Source: Aspidapion aeneum (Eukaryota > Arthropoda > Insecta > Coleoptera > Brentidae). From it: 64,000 nt of DNA. The DNA lies in assembly GCA_963576565.1 (NCBI GenBank), contig OY755044.1, positions 55,523,783 to 55,587,782 on the forward strand, in the 5' to 3' direction. The translations under genes and the position numbers were made by a program. Positions 10,014 to 22,044 of the stretch are shown here, piece after piece. The notes beneath the pieces were generated by a model. It searched no databases and was not told the origin of the DNA. It saw nothing but the letters and a program-made list of their open reading frames with translations. Within the stretch, counting starts at the first letter, position 1; every line of letters starts with the position of its first letter.

Positions 10014-11829
10014 CTACTACAATGTCGGTTTAGAACGTTTTTCTATGTTGTCCGACGCCTATTATCCACCTCCTTCGATCTTGACAGTCATCTTCCGTCA
10101 GGTTTTTTTGACTCATTGATCTTTGGATTGACTGTTGCCATTCCAGTTTAGGACGCCCTCTTTTTCTGCGCCCTATTGGTTGCCATTCTAGAACCTGCTT
10201 TGGTAATCTTTCGTCGCTCATCCGTTGTACATGGCCGTACCATATCAGTTGCCTTTTAGTATTGTCATCAGTTATGCTTCCCTCGATTCCCATTCTTTCT
10301 TTAATGATCTCATTTCTTATATGATCTGTTCTGGATATTCTCATTGATCTTCTTCGACAATTTCCATTTTTGCTTTGTATTTTTCTGTTACGCGACAAGT
10401 CTCTATTCCATACAACAGCGTGCTTTTCACCATTGTTTCATATATGTTAAATTTTACATTCTTTTTTATCTCTCTGCTCCATAAAATACTGTTAAGACAA
10501 CCAATAACCTTTTTTGCTTTTACTATTCTTTTTTCCAGTTCTTTACAGTCTGTTCCTGTCTTATCAAATGTTACACCCAAGTATACATACTCATTGCATA
10601 GAGATATTGTTTGTCCATTTTCTAGTTCTAATTCACTTGATTCGTTTCCAATACATAAGTACTGTGTCTTGTCCACGTTCACTGTTAACCCCTACTATAA
10701 CGTTAACTAACGTTAACTAACTACGTTAACTTTCTCATCATATACTCCATGTCTTCCTTATCATTAGCTACAATTACTTGGTCGTCAGCAAACTGTAGTG
10801 TGTTTATGGTAAATCGGTCGTTAAGTTGTATTCCCATGCCGTGTACTTTGCGTTTCCAGTTTTTTAGAGCTACTGCGATATATATTTTTAAAAGAGTTGG
10901 AGAGATACAACATCCCTGTCTTTTAAGCCTTTTGTTACCAGGAATTCTTTTGAAAGTCGATTTCCAATTTTAATTTTAGATTTTGACCCTTTGTGTAGTT
11001 CTTTTATCGCTTTTATGTATGTATGATTGATATTAGTCTGCTCTAGCACTGTCCATAATTTTTCTACTGGAACGGTATCATATGCTTTTTGTAGGTCCAC
11101 AAAGGTAACATGAGTCTCTATATTTCTGACGCTCCTTTTCTCAATTACTTGTTTAAGACAAAAAACATTATCACTACAAGATCTGCCTGCACGAAACCCA
11201 CTTTGCTTTTCTTCTTCTTGTTCATGAAAATCATTCTCGATTAGATCTCTAAGAATCCTACCGTACAATCTACTTAGAGTACTGGTTACTGAAATTCCTC
11301 TGTAATTGTTGCAATCCAGCTTGTTTCCTTTTTTATGTATTGAGGATATGAATGCAATTTTCCAATTATCATAGTACTGGATGTCCGTTTATGCATTGAT
11401 TGATAATATATGTGAGGTTTTCGAGTAGTTTGTCTGATCCATATTTGAGCATTTCAGCATATAGCTAGCTTTTCCGGATTTAAGCTTTTTAATACTATTC
11501 TTTATCATTTCTTTTTCGATGATTACTTTCTCTCCATGTACTTCTATGTCTCTCCTCGGAGAGGCTGCCAGATATTCGGGTCTCGTCTCCAGCAGCAGTC
11601 CCTTATAGTGTTCTGTCCATTGTTTTGGTTTGATGATCTGGATGTTTAATTTTTCTTTTGTTGGATTTTTTACTGTAGAAATTAATTTCCATACTTCAGA
11701 ACTCTGCCTACCTCCTACGTGTGTATTTATATCGTGGCATTTGCGCTCGAACATTTCATTCTTTCCTGTGCGTATCAAATTTCTTAGCTGTCTTTTGGTA
11801 TCCCTGTAGATTTCTAGGTCTCTTTGCTC
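10014..11829 (-). mobile_element. RTE-like LINE, 5'-truncated, copy A
   Basis: Bounded by an 11-bp direct repeat TTTCAATATCA at 10003-10013 and 11830-11840, a target-site duplication of the length expected for target-primed insertion. Read on the - strand the element begins inside the linker between endonuclease and RT and runs to the 3' end, finishing CTAAACCGAC followed by a short (GTA)-like tail. It matches the copy at 23407-26040 along its length. The endonuclease is missing through 5' truncation. Confidence 0.85.
10030..11829 (-). pseudogene. RTE reverse transcriptase, decayed
   Basis: Pieces in several frames together cover the RT and C-terminus. Reading leftward: the linker KEQRDLEIYRDTKRQL, the fingers motif GFRAGRSCSDNVFCLKQVIE, motif A FVDLQKAYDTVPVEKLW, a broken region near 10930 where the RT motif B should lie, the thumb (YLGVTFDKTGTDCKELEKR) and the C-terminal signature WYGHVQRMSDERLPKQVLEW with GRRKRGRPKLEWQ. 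At least four frame breaks (near 11390, 11270-11390, 10910 and 10340-10400) exclude function. A short tandem GTTAACTAAC-like repeat at about 10698-10728 sits between RT pieces and looks like local slippage. Confidence 0.85.
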
Positions 11830-11840
11830 TTTCAATATCA

Positions 11841-13212
11841 ATGAAATTATATTTCAGTTTTTACTTTCTTTGCCCGCTAGTAATGGCTAGAGAAGGTATC
11901 TATAATTTTCGACGAATAATATTTTTTTCAGATAACGCCAAAAATATGTTATTTCTGTGTATTTCGACCTATCCTAGCAATATCGTCGTGACGTCTGTCT
12001 GTGTGTGTGTGTGTGTATATTATTTCTGTCCGTAACACGATAGCTCCTAAACCGCTAAACCGATTTTAATAAAATTTTCAAGTAAAATAGTGTTCAACGC
12101 TCTTATGGCCTGATTAGATTTTGATTAAAATCCATTAATGCTAATGACAGTTTTTCGACAATTAAAATTTAAATTTTTTTAAAGGAGCATCGTATTAATA
12201 TACAGTTTTCGGAATATAGTAGACTACATTTTACTCAATAACTAAAGTATAATAAAAACTTCGTAGCAGTTTTAGTTTCTGAGATATTTACAAAAAACTG
12301 ATTTCAAGGCTGATATTATCATGGCCTCACTTAAAGTGTGCTAATAGGCTTGCTAGGAAGGTATCAGATCCGTCATGGATCCATTTATTTGTTAATAGGA
12401 AGCTAACTAATATAACTCTAAATAGAGAATTAATTCAGCCTTATGACATTTTTAAAGTTTATATACAAAATTATACTTAACTACATTTAAGACTACACAT
12501 TAGTATATTGAAGTAAAAAACATTTCGTTACCAATAATTTCTGATACTTTCTGATACAATTTATAGAAAATATACACGGAACACGATATTTTTTTTTTGA
12601 AAGGGAAATATCAAAATTATATGTCTATAGGTATAATAATTAATCAAGAATTATGGCTGAAGCTTTAGGGTCCACATTTAAGTATTTTTTTGACAAAATG
12701 TGTCCGCAAACGCAAATAGTGCATTCTATTTTGTTTTAATAAACATGTGACCAAAGAGCGGCCAACTAAGGTTTTTTTTGGAAAGAAACATACGGTAATA
12801 ATGTAATATTGCGCTTGCGATTTTTATCAGCTACACATTTTTTTGAAAATAAGTACATTGAGAACCGAAAGGGATTTTTTATATTTTTAAATTTAATATG
12901 ATTTCCTCTAGCTATGCAATTTAAGGTATAAGTTAAATCGATTAGAGGGGAAAAAATAATTTTTATTTATGTTTTTTGTTTAATTTTTATTGCCACCAAG
13001 TGTATCTATCGGGATTTGCTGAGCACTAATATGACGTAACGGACAAAATTTATGTCTGGCGTATGGATTTTGTCCGTGTCCGTCATAATGATGTCACCAG
13101 TAAGTCCCTTAAGAAATGCTTGGTGGCAGTAATAACGCACCGGACAACATTCGTTACACAGAGTTTATCTCTGTTGTCGTGCCAGGGCGGTTAAATGTAT
13201 AATATAGATTTA
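11841..13212. other. Non-coding stretch
   Basis: No gene recognised. It contains a (GT)n run at about 11998-12017 followed by CTCCTAAACCGCTAAACCGA, a phrase seen in many insect dispersed repeats. A small inverted pair, ATTGCCACCAAG near 12988 and CTTGGTGGCAGTAAT near 13119, encloses about 130 bp with an internal CGGACAAAAT/ATTTTGTCCG hairpin and may be a tiny MITE. Confidence 0.45.
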
Positions 13213-13220
13213 CTCAGTAA

Positions 13221-13626
13221 CAGTGATGTGCAACGATTACTTTTCCAAGTATCGAGTAGATACTGATACTTCATATTCGAGTATAAGATATTTTGTATTC
13301 GGTACTAAGTAATCATTATATTATCGGTAAATCCAGTAAATACTGAGATTTTCTATGTTGTCAATCATATACGCTAGACATAACACATCAACAGCTATTG
13401 AATCAAATATTTAAGTAAATAAATATCGGTCCAAATGATTACAAGTACTCCAAACTGGTTACTCATACGGCCGATGCCGATACGATTGATACGAAAGTAA
13501 TACATCGGCTTCGGTCCCATTCGGGATTCGAGTAACGAGTATTTGGCGTCGAAGGATTCGAATACTCCGAATCCGCCCATGTATCAGATATTAAAGTATC
13601 GAGTAGATAGTATTTGCACACCACTA
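13221..13626. mobile_element. hAT-type MITE with 8-bp duplication
   Basis: Termini CAGTGATGTGCAAC and the inverse of TTTGCACACCACTA are imperfect inverted repeats of hAT style. They are flanked by the perfect 8-bp repeat CTCAGTAA at 13213-13220 and 13627-13634. 406 bp, non-coding; the interior is rich in TATCGAGTAGATA-like motifs that also pair with each other. Confidence 0.85.
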
Positions 13627-13634
13627 CTCAGTAA

Positions 13635-15063
13635 GCTTTGAACCATCATACTTATATACCAGCGAGCCGGACCAAAGTGGACTTTAAAAGATCTAGTCTA
13701 TGAAAATAGCAGGAACTATTTTTAAAATACCGTTTTATTAAAACAAATTTAACGTAAAAACTAAAACGCTCTTTTTTTTCGATACTGCTTAAAAGCTTAA
13801 TCCTTACCCTACAAGCAAATGTATTTAATTTCTTCCACGAACGATTTCTGCCTTACTTATAATTTGTTTTATTTTTTTACTTTAGGCTTAGGAATTAACA
13901 TTTAATGCGTCGAAACCCTGGGGTCATTTAAGGATTCAATTAGCATTGGTGAAGGATGTTATCAGGATGTCGGATTTGACCACTTATCGCCTAGCCCCAG
14001 ATCACTGTGCGCCGTTCCCCTTCCGATAATTCAAGAATAAGTATCAAGGTGGATGTAAGCAAGTGTAGAGCATATGCTGTTGAAACCAGTGCAATTATCT
14101 GACAATTTACGTAATCCACAACCAATTTAATAGGCTGCTTTTAAACCCAAAATCTGTAAAACCATTAATATTAATCAGGTGTGAAATAACAAGGTCCGCT
14201 GGCGCCGCCCCATCATCTCATTTTTCACCTTCATCCCACGACCGACGCCAGGTTCCATCCACCTGAGCCCCCTGGGCCAATATTCAAGGGTCTATAAGAA
14301 CAAAAATGCCAATCAAAAAACGGTGTATATGAACAAAGAGAATTAGAATAACAGTAGAGTATACAGACACTTTATTTTTAATATTTTAATTTGAAATAAA
14401 AATGTACCTACAGCGTGTTCCATTTTTGATAAAATTAAATTGGGAACTCGCTAAGTAGAAAGACCAAGGACTAATATAGGACAGTTGGTCTTTTTTCAGT
14501 AAACACCGTTATTCAAATTTGGGGGGCTGAATGAAGTCCCTTAAGGCAGAAAGGCGGCTTCTCCAAGCTACCCTTACCTTTGAGAAAATTGCCCATTACT
14601 TTTTAGTTTTCTAACTTAATCTTTGATAAATTGCCTTCAATATTTGATCTCGTTCGAACATAAAAAAGAGTACAATGCCTAGTACATTGCCTTAGCACAG
14701 GTTATAAATATTTTGATCTTAGTAGTCTGTGCGAGTGTCTGTGTTAAGATGCGTTTACACTAAAGCCACCACAGAGGGCAACTTTTTGTTCCAATTTGTT
14801 TCTTCTCATTGCCGTATACCTAAAACATAGCAAACACATTATAAACTTATTGTTTCCATTAAGGCAACCAAAATTAGTTCTTAACTTATGTTTTTGTTAT
14901 TCAACCCGCTGAAGCTGCTGTTGGTTACGATTTGTTTCAAGTTTCAGAAACAATTATAAACATTTTGTTTTGCCTGTAGCTGCAACATATATCAACATGA
15001 CTTTGTTTCGTCGTGTTGCCTATTTTCCTTTAAGGTTTACCGCTTAAACTAGAAACTGGTGAC
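13635..15063. other. Non-coding stretch
   Basis: No gene, RNA or clear mobile element recognised. Base composition matches the surroundings. Confidence 0.5.
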
Positions 15064-15266
15064 AAGAAGCTACAACCAGCATTTATTTCCGAGGCATAGA
15101 GCAATATAGCAATATTCAGCAGTTTTGAGTAGCATTTTTGGAAGCAAGCAACAGATACACAAACGTTGCTCAATGTTGCTTCAAACGGGCCATAAGAAGC
15201 TACAACCAGCATTTGTTCCCGAAATGGAGATCAACATCTAGAAAGTTTGAGAAACATTTTTGGAAA
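15064..15266. repeat. Tandem duplication, period about 128 bp
   Basis: The block AAGAAGCTACAACCAGCATTT at 15064 recurs at about 15192, and GAGTAGCATTTTTGGAA recurs as GAGAAACATTTTTGGAA about 125-130 bp downstream. One and a half degenerate units, non-coding. Confidence 0.6.
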
Positions 15267-15276
15267 CAGGTAGCAG

Positions 15277-15640
15277 CAGTGGCGTATCTAGAAAAAGTTT
15301 TGGGGGGCCCGAGAAAGTTTCGGGGGGCTAAGACCCCATAATGTCTCAAAAACTCTTAGATTTAGGGAGAGCCCAATCCCCCCTATAGAGTGGCGGATCC
15401 ACCGTGGGTCAGAAGGCCTCCCCCTTTCAGACATATAATTAGTTTTTAGTTTAGCAGCATCATTTATTTCAAACTTGACACAAATTCCACCTAACTTTAA
15501 AAAAAACTTAACCTGCGGCGCCATAAATCTCTTTAGACACTAAATTTCACACCTCAGATCCATCAAATCCGCGAATAAAAAATATTTTCATGTTTGCTGT
15601 CACTTTGGCCCTCCCCCCGGAAATCCTGAATACGCCACTG
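15277..15640. mobile_element. hAT-type MITE of the CAGTGGCGTA class
   Basis: It starts CAGTGGCGTATCTAG and ends with the inverse of CAGTGGCGTATTCAGG, followed inward by G-rich then C-rich blocks on the two sides. No clean 8-bp duplication is seen, so it is either old or one end is misplaced. Non-coding. The same terminal phrase bounds the element at 32019-32196. Confidence 0.6.
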
Positions 15641-15701
15641 CCCCTGTATAGGCCACTGGGCAGTAGAAACACAAAAGTTATTCAACATACGTACCTACAC
15701 T

Positions 15702-16554
15702 CAAGGGCGGATTCAGTGGTGCTTCTCGGGGGGAAGGAGGCACTTTAGTAAAAAATCAATTTCTTCAATCACTGTATCATCAAGATGTTGTTGATGCAGG
15801 CTTCGGCCTTGATAAGGAAAGAGAATTTTGGACTCCAGAAAATAGTGATCACTTCCGCATGTTGTTCCACGCTTTGTTCTGACATCTTGAATTTTTAGTT
15901 TTGTCTTTTGTTTAGTGATAAGATAATCAATGACGGATTTCAGATTTTGTGAGGGTTTGGTCCAGGTATATTTGTGTATTTCCTTATGTTGAAAAAAACC
16001 GTTTTGGATTTTTAGGTCTAATTGCTCACATACTGTAATTAGCCGGTTTCCATTGTCATTAACAACATTTTCTCCATATTGGCCAACTGTCAGATCATTA
16101 ACTCTGTTACTGGTTCTACTATTTAAATCTCCCAATATGACAATTTCTCTAGATCTACTTACTGCTGATATTTCATTGTGTATTTCTTCAAAAAATTTGT
16201 CTTTCACGGCTACATTTGCATCGTCGTTATACGCATAGATTCCAAAAACCGCAAGTCTCATTCCTTTTATTGTTATATTCATTTTAATTAGCTTTTCATT
16301 GACTGCTTCCCAGTTGGTGATAAATTTTCTAAATCTTTTGTGGACCAAAATAGATACTCCTTGTTGAGCATATATTTTTTTAAACTGCATTTTATTGAAT
16401 TAGTCAGTGGTTGTAATTTCGATGATAATAACAATAGATTTTGAATTTTTATTAGCAAAAACATTACTTTTTACTCATTTTTTGTATATTCAAAAAATTT
16501 TCGGGGGGGGGGGCAAGTGCCCCTAGTGCCCCCCCCCCCTTGGATCCGCCACTG
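15702..16554. mobile_element. hAT-like element carrying a LINE endonuclease piece
   Basis: The termini CAAGGGCGGATTCAG and the inverse of CAGTGGCGGATCC resemble each other, and both lead into long G (or C) runs. Flanks CCTACACT (15694-15701) and CATATACT (16555-16562) agree at 6 of 8 positions, a possible decayed target duplication. Inside lies an internal endonuclease segment of an RTE LINE with neither LINE end. I infer capture of LINE sequence by a DNA element, or a LINE remnant pared down inside it. Confidence 0.55.
15758..16375 (-). pseudogene. RTE endonuclease fragment
   Basis: About 205 codons open on the - strand match residues about 72-275 of the endonuclease encoded from 56165. They include QQGVSILVHKRFRKFITNW, the catalytic GDLNSRTSNR block, YTWTKPSQNLKSVIDYL and GSDHYFLESK. 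The N-terminal Glu-bearing motif and all of RT are absent. Similarity stops abruptly at both ends (about 16375 and 15758) with no LINE 3' tail, so this is not an ordinary insertion. Confidence 0.85.
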
Positions 16555-16562
16555 CATATACT

Positions 16563-17584
16563 TTGTCTGGGCTTCGGAGTTTTATCTAAAGCTTTCTAAT
16601 AACTCTTTAATTTAAGTACCTGTTGGTCTGCATATTATATTATGGTTCTCGGAAGTTCTTGATGTTCGTCAGGACAGGTATTCTCGTAATCAAAAACATA
16701 GCGTTTTTAAGAGGCTCACCGTTTTATGACGTTAAATTCGCTAAGCACCTGACCAAAAGTGCAAAAAATGGTATTCACGTACGACTGCAATGAGCATTTT
16801 TTAAACGGTAACCGTGTTTAAAAACACCTACCAATTGGCATTTGTTTCTGGAAATCCTTTGGCGTTTTTAAAAAATTCAAACCTATTAAAAGGTATTATG
16901 CACACAGTTTCTAATTTTTTTGGCCAATTGTGTATTTATAGTGGTTAAAATAGACTTTCAGCCTATACTTTAAGTATAATAAGGTACCACCTTATTATAA
17001 ATCAATAATCAAAAATTATTTCTGGTATAGTTTTTTGTAAAGGTACCCTGTAGAGTAGGTACCCGAGCATTTGAGCCTTATTAGAAACATCCTAGTATTA
17101 GTGTATTCAATTGGAACAATGAAATGGTGGTGATGGTGCCAAAGCTTTAATCAATTTAAACTTTAGTAATTATTGAAGAATTTTAACTAAATTTTATTTT
17201 AAATCTAAATTTATGGTTTAAGTCTATATAACCTTTATTATTATACCCTAGGAGTGTAGGGGTTATTACAACAATGTGAAGACACCACTAGCCCAACATT
17301 TCTCATTAAAACCATTTCTAACCATCACCTCTAGATTTTCGATGTTTTTATAATAAATAACTGGGGTGAAAAAAATCTCTAATGTATGCCGCAAATGTCA
17401 AAAACATAAACAAAAAGCGAGAATTTAAAGGATACTTAGCGAGTTCCATTCCAAGGGCGCGTTTACCAACGTGAAACCAAATTCGATCGGTCAGCGCAAA
17501 TGCCATGCGAGAAGGGTGCTGTGCGTTTCGCTTAGCGTTTTCAAAACGTAACGTTTTTTAGCCAATTTATGAGAATACCAGTCC
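16563..17584. other. Non-coding stretch
   Basis: Nothing recognised; AT-rich, no long open frame. Confidence 0.5.
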
Positions 17585-19985
17585 AGGTGATGCATAATAC
17601 CACGGATCACCTAACAAACAGATAGGGAACTCAGGTGGTGGGAGGTGCTACGCGCATCTTTCACGCAGCCTGCCATGTTGGGGTCAACCACTCCAGAGGC
17701 GCATTCTGTATTTCAATATTTTTAAAACTTTTAGTACGTGTTGAGCATTAGTGGTGTGTGATTTTTGTATTTCATGTATGTTATTTTTGATTTTAAACAA
17801 TGGGAACGGTTTGTGCCTTAAGAGACTGTAACTTTTGCCATATCCTATACAAGGTGTTCAATAATTAAATGTCCTATGAGATGAATCTGTAAATGATTTA
17901 AGTACAAAGAGTTCTTAAGGACATATAGATCTGCAACCCCTTTGATTTTGTTTTTTTATTTTTTTTATACTTTTGCAGGATTTGTTATATTTATCTCAAA
18001 TTTAAAACTGCGCCGCCATTAGATCCTAAAAAACAAGATATAAACTATGCTTTGTTTAGAAAGTTTTTGGTGTTTTGTATGAAAAGCTCAGTTTGTAGAA
18101 AAGGGAAATTTGTAGCTTGGTATTTTGATCCTTAAATTAAGCAGAGGTTCACAAATTAAAAGGGTAGGGGAAAATTCGCCGCAGCCGATTAACCGCGACC
18201 GATTCGCCGCAGCTGGCTGATTGGCCGCGGCTCGTTTTGCCGCGGGGACATTTCGCCGCCAATCAAATTGCCGAGGGGACAATTTGCCGCAGGGACAATT
18301 CGCCGCGAAATTGTTGTTTCATGATATTGTTTTATTTACCTTGACTTTATATAATATTTTTTTATAAAAATAAGGTTTTCAAACTTTCCAACTATTTATT
18401 TGGTGGTAACTATACAATCCAGCATTTTTTAATTGGAAAAAATAAATAAAATGACGAGTGTAAAATGGCGGTTTTTGCCATTTATGAACCGATATGCATC
18501 AAACTAGAAACTTTAGGATCTTTCAGGGCGCTGGTTATTATTTTTAACTTAAACTAAAAAAAAATCAAAATGGGAACCGACCTGAAACACCCAAACTTCT
18601 GAATTTGATGCATATCGGTTCAAAAACGAAAAAATCCGCCATGTATTGCCATTTTGATTTTTTAAAATTTAAGTTAAAAATAATGATCAGCGACCTTAAA
18701 AATCTTATCAGTCCGAGTTAGATACAAATCCGTCCATAAACGGAAAAATCCGCCATTTTGGATCCGCCATTTTATTTATTTTCCTAATAAAAAAAATGTT
18801 GCAAAGGTTTAAAAAAAGTTATAATCAAACAAATATATATGAAGTCAAGCTAAATACAACTGTTTAAACAATTCCCAATGGTAACATCATAAAACAAAAA
18901 AATCTCACGGTGAATTGTCCCCGCGGCGAATTGGACCACAGCGAATTGGCCGCGGCGAATTGTCCCCTATCCATCTAAAGGGCCCTTAATAAAAAAAGGA
19001 AAAAATGCATTTTAGCACTAAATTTATTAACATTTTTAAAACAGATTTTTGAGTAATACGTTTCAATATTTTTAGATATTTTGGAATAATTTTGAAACTT
19101 AATTATTACCGTTATGGTAATGCATAATTCCACAAAATTTTAATGGTCTGTTATAATTTTTAAGAAACAAACAAAAAATCGAAAAAAAAATGCTAAGTTT
19201 AACACTCCGTAAAAACAAAGAGGTCTAAATGTTATGCGAAAAAAATCTTTGTTTTGGCCATTTCCACAACCCCTTAAAGTTTCATGCTTCATTTAAATTA
19301 AACCCTGTATATAACATTATATAACAATTGGTCAAGAGGTTTTGACACAAATTTGTTATAATTTTTTATTATGCTACTATTTACACTTTTAAGAATACAT
19401 ATAAAACAACTATTTTTTTTTTAAATATTGGATTTTACTAAGTTTTAAAATATTAATTTACCGTGAAGCAATTTTGTGCTAATTGTAAAGATTATTTGGT
19501 CACCCTGTATCTCCTTAAACTTTCATTTTTTTTTAAAAACTAATAAATAATATCTGATTTCAGTAAATTAAGAAATTACTCTACAATGTCAAACTTCTTA
19601 TATTTAAAATTCACAATTTTACTCCTCTTGAAACTTAATAAATGTTATCCCAACACAACAGTAGAAGTAGAAGACCTCTTTTTGTGCTTCCCATAGTCCC
19701 CTACAGCGGACAAGATATAATATTTTTACGCGGCCGAGACTCTAAAATTCATTTTAGCTCCCATTTTTAGCAAAACAAAACTATTTTAATGTTTTTATTG
19801 TTTCTGGCAGTAAAAATATTTTTTCGCATCAACAATCTGAAACATTCATTTTTTATGATAAATTTATTTTAGTCCGGCTCTGAGTTTGATTCCCAATGCT
19901 CAGCCATCGTTGAATTCTCCGAGATCAAAGACGGCCAGTCGGCTTATTTATCTGTTTGTTAGGTGATCCGTGATAATACCGTCTG
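17585..19985. repeat. Inverted repeat pair enclosing 2.4 kb
   Basis: CACGGATCACCTAACAAACAG near 17592-17612 recurs inverted near 19952-19973 (CTGTTTGTTAGGTGATCCGTG), and similarity extends outward to a TAATACC block on both sides. These could be ends of a transposon that includes the foldback element at 18162, or two insertions of one repeat in opposite orientation. No transposase in between. Confidence 0.5.
18162..18972. mobile_element. Foldback (MULE-type) element, copy 2
   Basis: Same architecture as 7412-8531: ends GGGTAGGGGAAAATTCGCC and the inverse of GGATAGGGGACAATTCGCC, then subterminal units built on GACAATTCGCCGCGG. The left arm has about eight units, the right about four, so unit number changes independently on the two sides. 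The inner arms (TGACTTTATATAATAT versus ATATATGAAGTCAAGC) are inverted and homologous to copy 1. 811 bp, non-coding. Flanking 9-mers do not match well, so the duplication is lost or the insertion is old. Confidence 0.75.
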
Positions 19986-20800
19986 GGCACCCTCACGTAC
20001 TTGTAAAAATATTGACAGGAGTAGCAAATATAAACAAACTAATTAATTTGTTTTTCCGGTTTTTCCACAAGCTAGGTCTTAGGGTGAGGTGAGAGGTGTT
20101 GACAAAGTAACTATTCGTTACTCGAGTACTCGTTACTCGACAAATAACGGAGTAACGAATACCGATCCTAAAATTAAATAATTACTTTCGTTCCTGTGAT
20201 TACTTTGATTTCTTCGATTATTTTAGTATTTAGTAATCACTCGAAAGTCGGTAATCCAAAATCAGGGAGAAACTATAATATATAAGTAACTAACGCATTT
20301 AAATTGTATTTGTAAAAAGTAACAATAAGAAAAAGTAGGACGTGACAATCTGGCAAAGTTGTTTGTTTGAACGGTTGAAGCCGCTTGCTCGGAATGTTCG
20401 GCCTCGGCTGTCGGTTTGCATTGTAGTATCTACAATCTACATACATATTACACAGAATGTATTTTTTTATTTTTTTTCCTTTTGTCCAAACTTTTTGTAT
20501 ATTTTTTGAGTTCTCGTCTAACATTGTTATTTTTGTCTCTGTTTTTATTTACTTTTAGATTTTAAGTATGTATTTCATGGTATGTATCGCTCATTGCGAT
20601 CAGAAATTTTAACACACGAAAAGGTGATCTCATGTTTTCAGAGGTTGATACTTTACGTGAGTTTTCATACCTTTGACAGTGCAAAGGAAGAATTATAGAG
20701 ATCAGTTGGATGGCTTGGTCGGGTTAATACCTTCAGAGTTTCTTGTATTGAGACAGCGCAGACACGCATAGATGGAAGTGTGCCAAAAATTTATGTATAG
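18973..20800. other. Non-coding stretch with a TTACTCG-rich hAT-like remnant
   Basis: No gene. At about 20098-20260 a TTCGTTACTCGAGTACTCGTTACTCG block and its inverse-like partners resemble the interior of the hAT MITE at 13221, but termini are not clear. CACCCTGTATCTCC near 19502 resembles common DNA-transposon ends. Confidence 0.4.
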
Positions 20801-20872
20801 TCTTCGGTGGCTTAATGTAGAGAGCGTTTGCGTACAGAGCAAGAGATTCCGGGTTTGAGTCCCGGCCGAAGA
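20801..20872 (+). tRNA. tRNA-like gene or pseudogene, anticodon ACA
   Basis: 72 nt folding as a cloverleaf. The acceptor stem TCTTCGG/CCGAAGA pairs 7 of 7; the D stem GCTT/GAGC has one G-T; the anticodon stem TTTGC/GCAAG has one G-T; the T stem CCGGG/CCCGG pairs 5 of 5. Position 33 is T and the anticodon reads ACA (Cys, UGU codon). TTTTTT, a pol III terminator, follows seven bases downstream at about 20880. Doubts: ACA is not normally used by eukaryotic tRNA-Cys, the T loop is TTTGAGT rather than TTCGANT, and the D loop lacks the usual GG pair. A pseudogene or SINE head is as likely as a working tRNA. Confidence 0.5.
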
Positions 20873-21859
20873 GAGAAAGCTTTTTTGTTATTTTTATTTC
20901 TTTAATTTTATTTGTTGTTTATAGGTTTAGGTCCTTGCATTATTTGCAATTTGGTATTTGAGAAAAAAAATTATGAAACTAAACTTAAAATCAACATTTT
21001 TTAATTTTTTTTTGCAAAAAAGACTCAATTTTTAATAAAATTTTCGCCTGCGGCGCATTTTATTTTCATTTGGTTTTTAAGTTTAGGGTTCAGACTTATC
21101 AAAAACAACAAAAAATTTTGTTTGTTTTTACTGCCTTCTTGATCCCTCCCTTTCGGACACCATGGATCCGCTACGGTTATTGTTCATAAGGTTTATAAGA
21201 CAGCTTGCTATAAAAAAGCTAGCTTTAAAATACGTAGTAAAATGATGATTAAATGAATAATTTTGCAAATTGAACAGCAAGAAAAATAAATTTTATTTAT
21301 TATTTTATTGATAAAAGACAAATTTTTGTTGAAAAACATTTTATATTATTATTGACTCATGAGGGCCCCCAAAAACTTGTTTGCCCCTACGCCGCTACAC
21401 AAGATAAAAAAAAAACAACCTTATACACCACCCGAATAATTAAATATTTAAAAGTGGGGTTAAAAATAAGGGACGGTCGTATAAAACGCATGTTCTAATA
21501 ACTCATTTGACCCAGCCGCGGGTCTAGCACTATTTAAATAAAGTTGTTGTCGTACAGTAGTAAGACGAGCCTTATTTTGGAATTTTCAAGTCTCTATTAT
21601 CAGTACGCCGATGTTTTTTGAGATTTCCCACATATTTCTCGAATACAAAAATAAAATAGCATAAAATACCGCATCATGAGTTCTCGCCCCCAAGCCCCTC
21701 CAAGACAAATTCTTCGGTGCGCTACTAATTGCGTGCTACTGGTAACTGCAATTTTTTTTTTATTATAGTTAGAGTTATTATAACGTTTATTTAAGTTCTA
21801 ATTGATCAAGCTATCTCTATCTCTAGGAAGGTATCAGTTCTCAACAGTTTCGGTATTGT
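20873..21859. other. Non-coding stretch with diverged MITE piece
   Basis: No gene. At about 21620-21715 the phrase CCCACATATTTCTCGAATAC with AAATAGCATAAAATAC matches the interior of the hAT MITE at 32019-32196, so a diverged partial copy lies here. Confidence 0.5.
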
Positions 21860-21861
21860 CG

Positions 21862-22044
21862 TCGTCCGTAGTGTAGTGGTAGCAATATTGGCTTCACAAA
21901 CCGGCGGTCTGGGTTCGATTCCGGGCTCGGTACTTGGATGTTTGTGATTGTTTAAAAAATGCTTAACCTTGCTCTAACTTTGCACAACTGTGCGATTGAT
22001 TCTTAATGGATGGAAAGTCCCAGTATAAAAATTTAAAAAAAAAA
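21862..22044 (+). mobile_element. tRNA-derived SINE
   Basis: An internal pol III promoter is visible: box A TAGTGTAGTGGTAGC (about 21869) and a perfect box B GGTTCGATTCC (about 21911). The acceptor ends do not pair, so this is not a tRNA gene. A roughly 90-bp unrelated body follows (ACTTGGATGTTTGTGATTG onward) and ends at an A-rich tail near 22031-22043. The structure tRNA head, body, A tail defines a tRNA-class SINE. No target duplication recognised. Confidence 0.65.

Noticed and set aside
21862..21935. A working tRNA gene
   Set aside because: Boxes A and B are good but the acceptor ends do not pair and a SINE-like body with an A tail follows.
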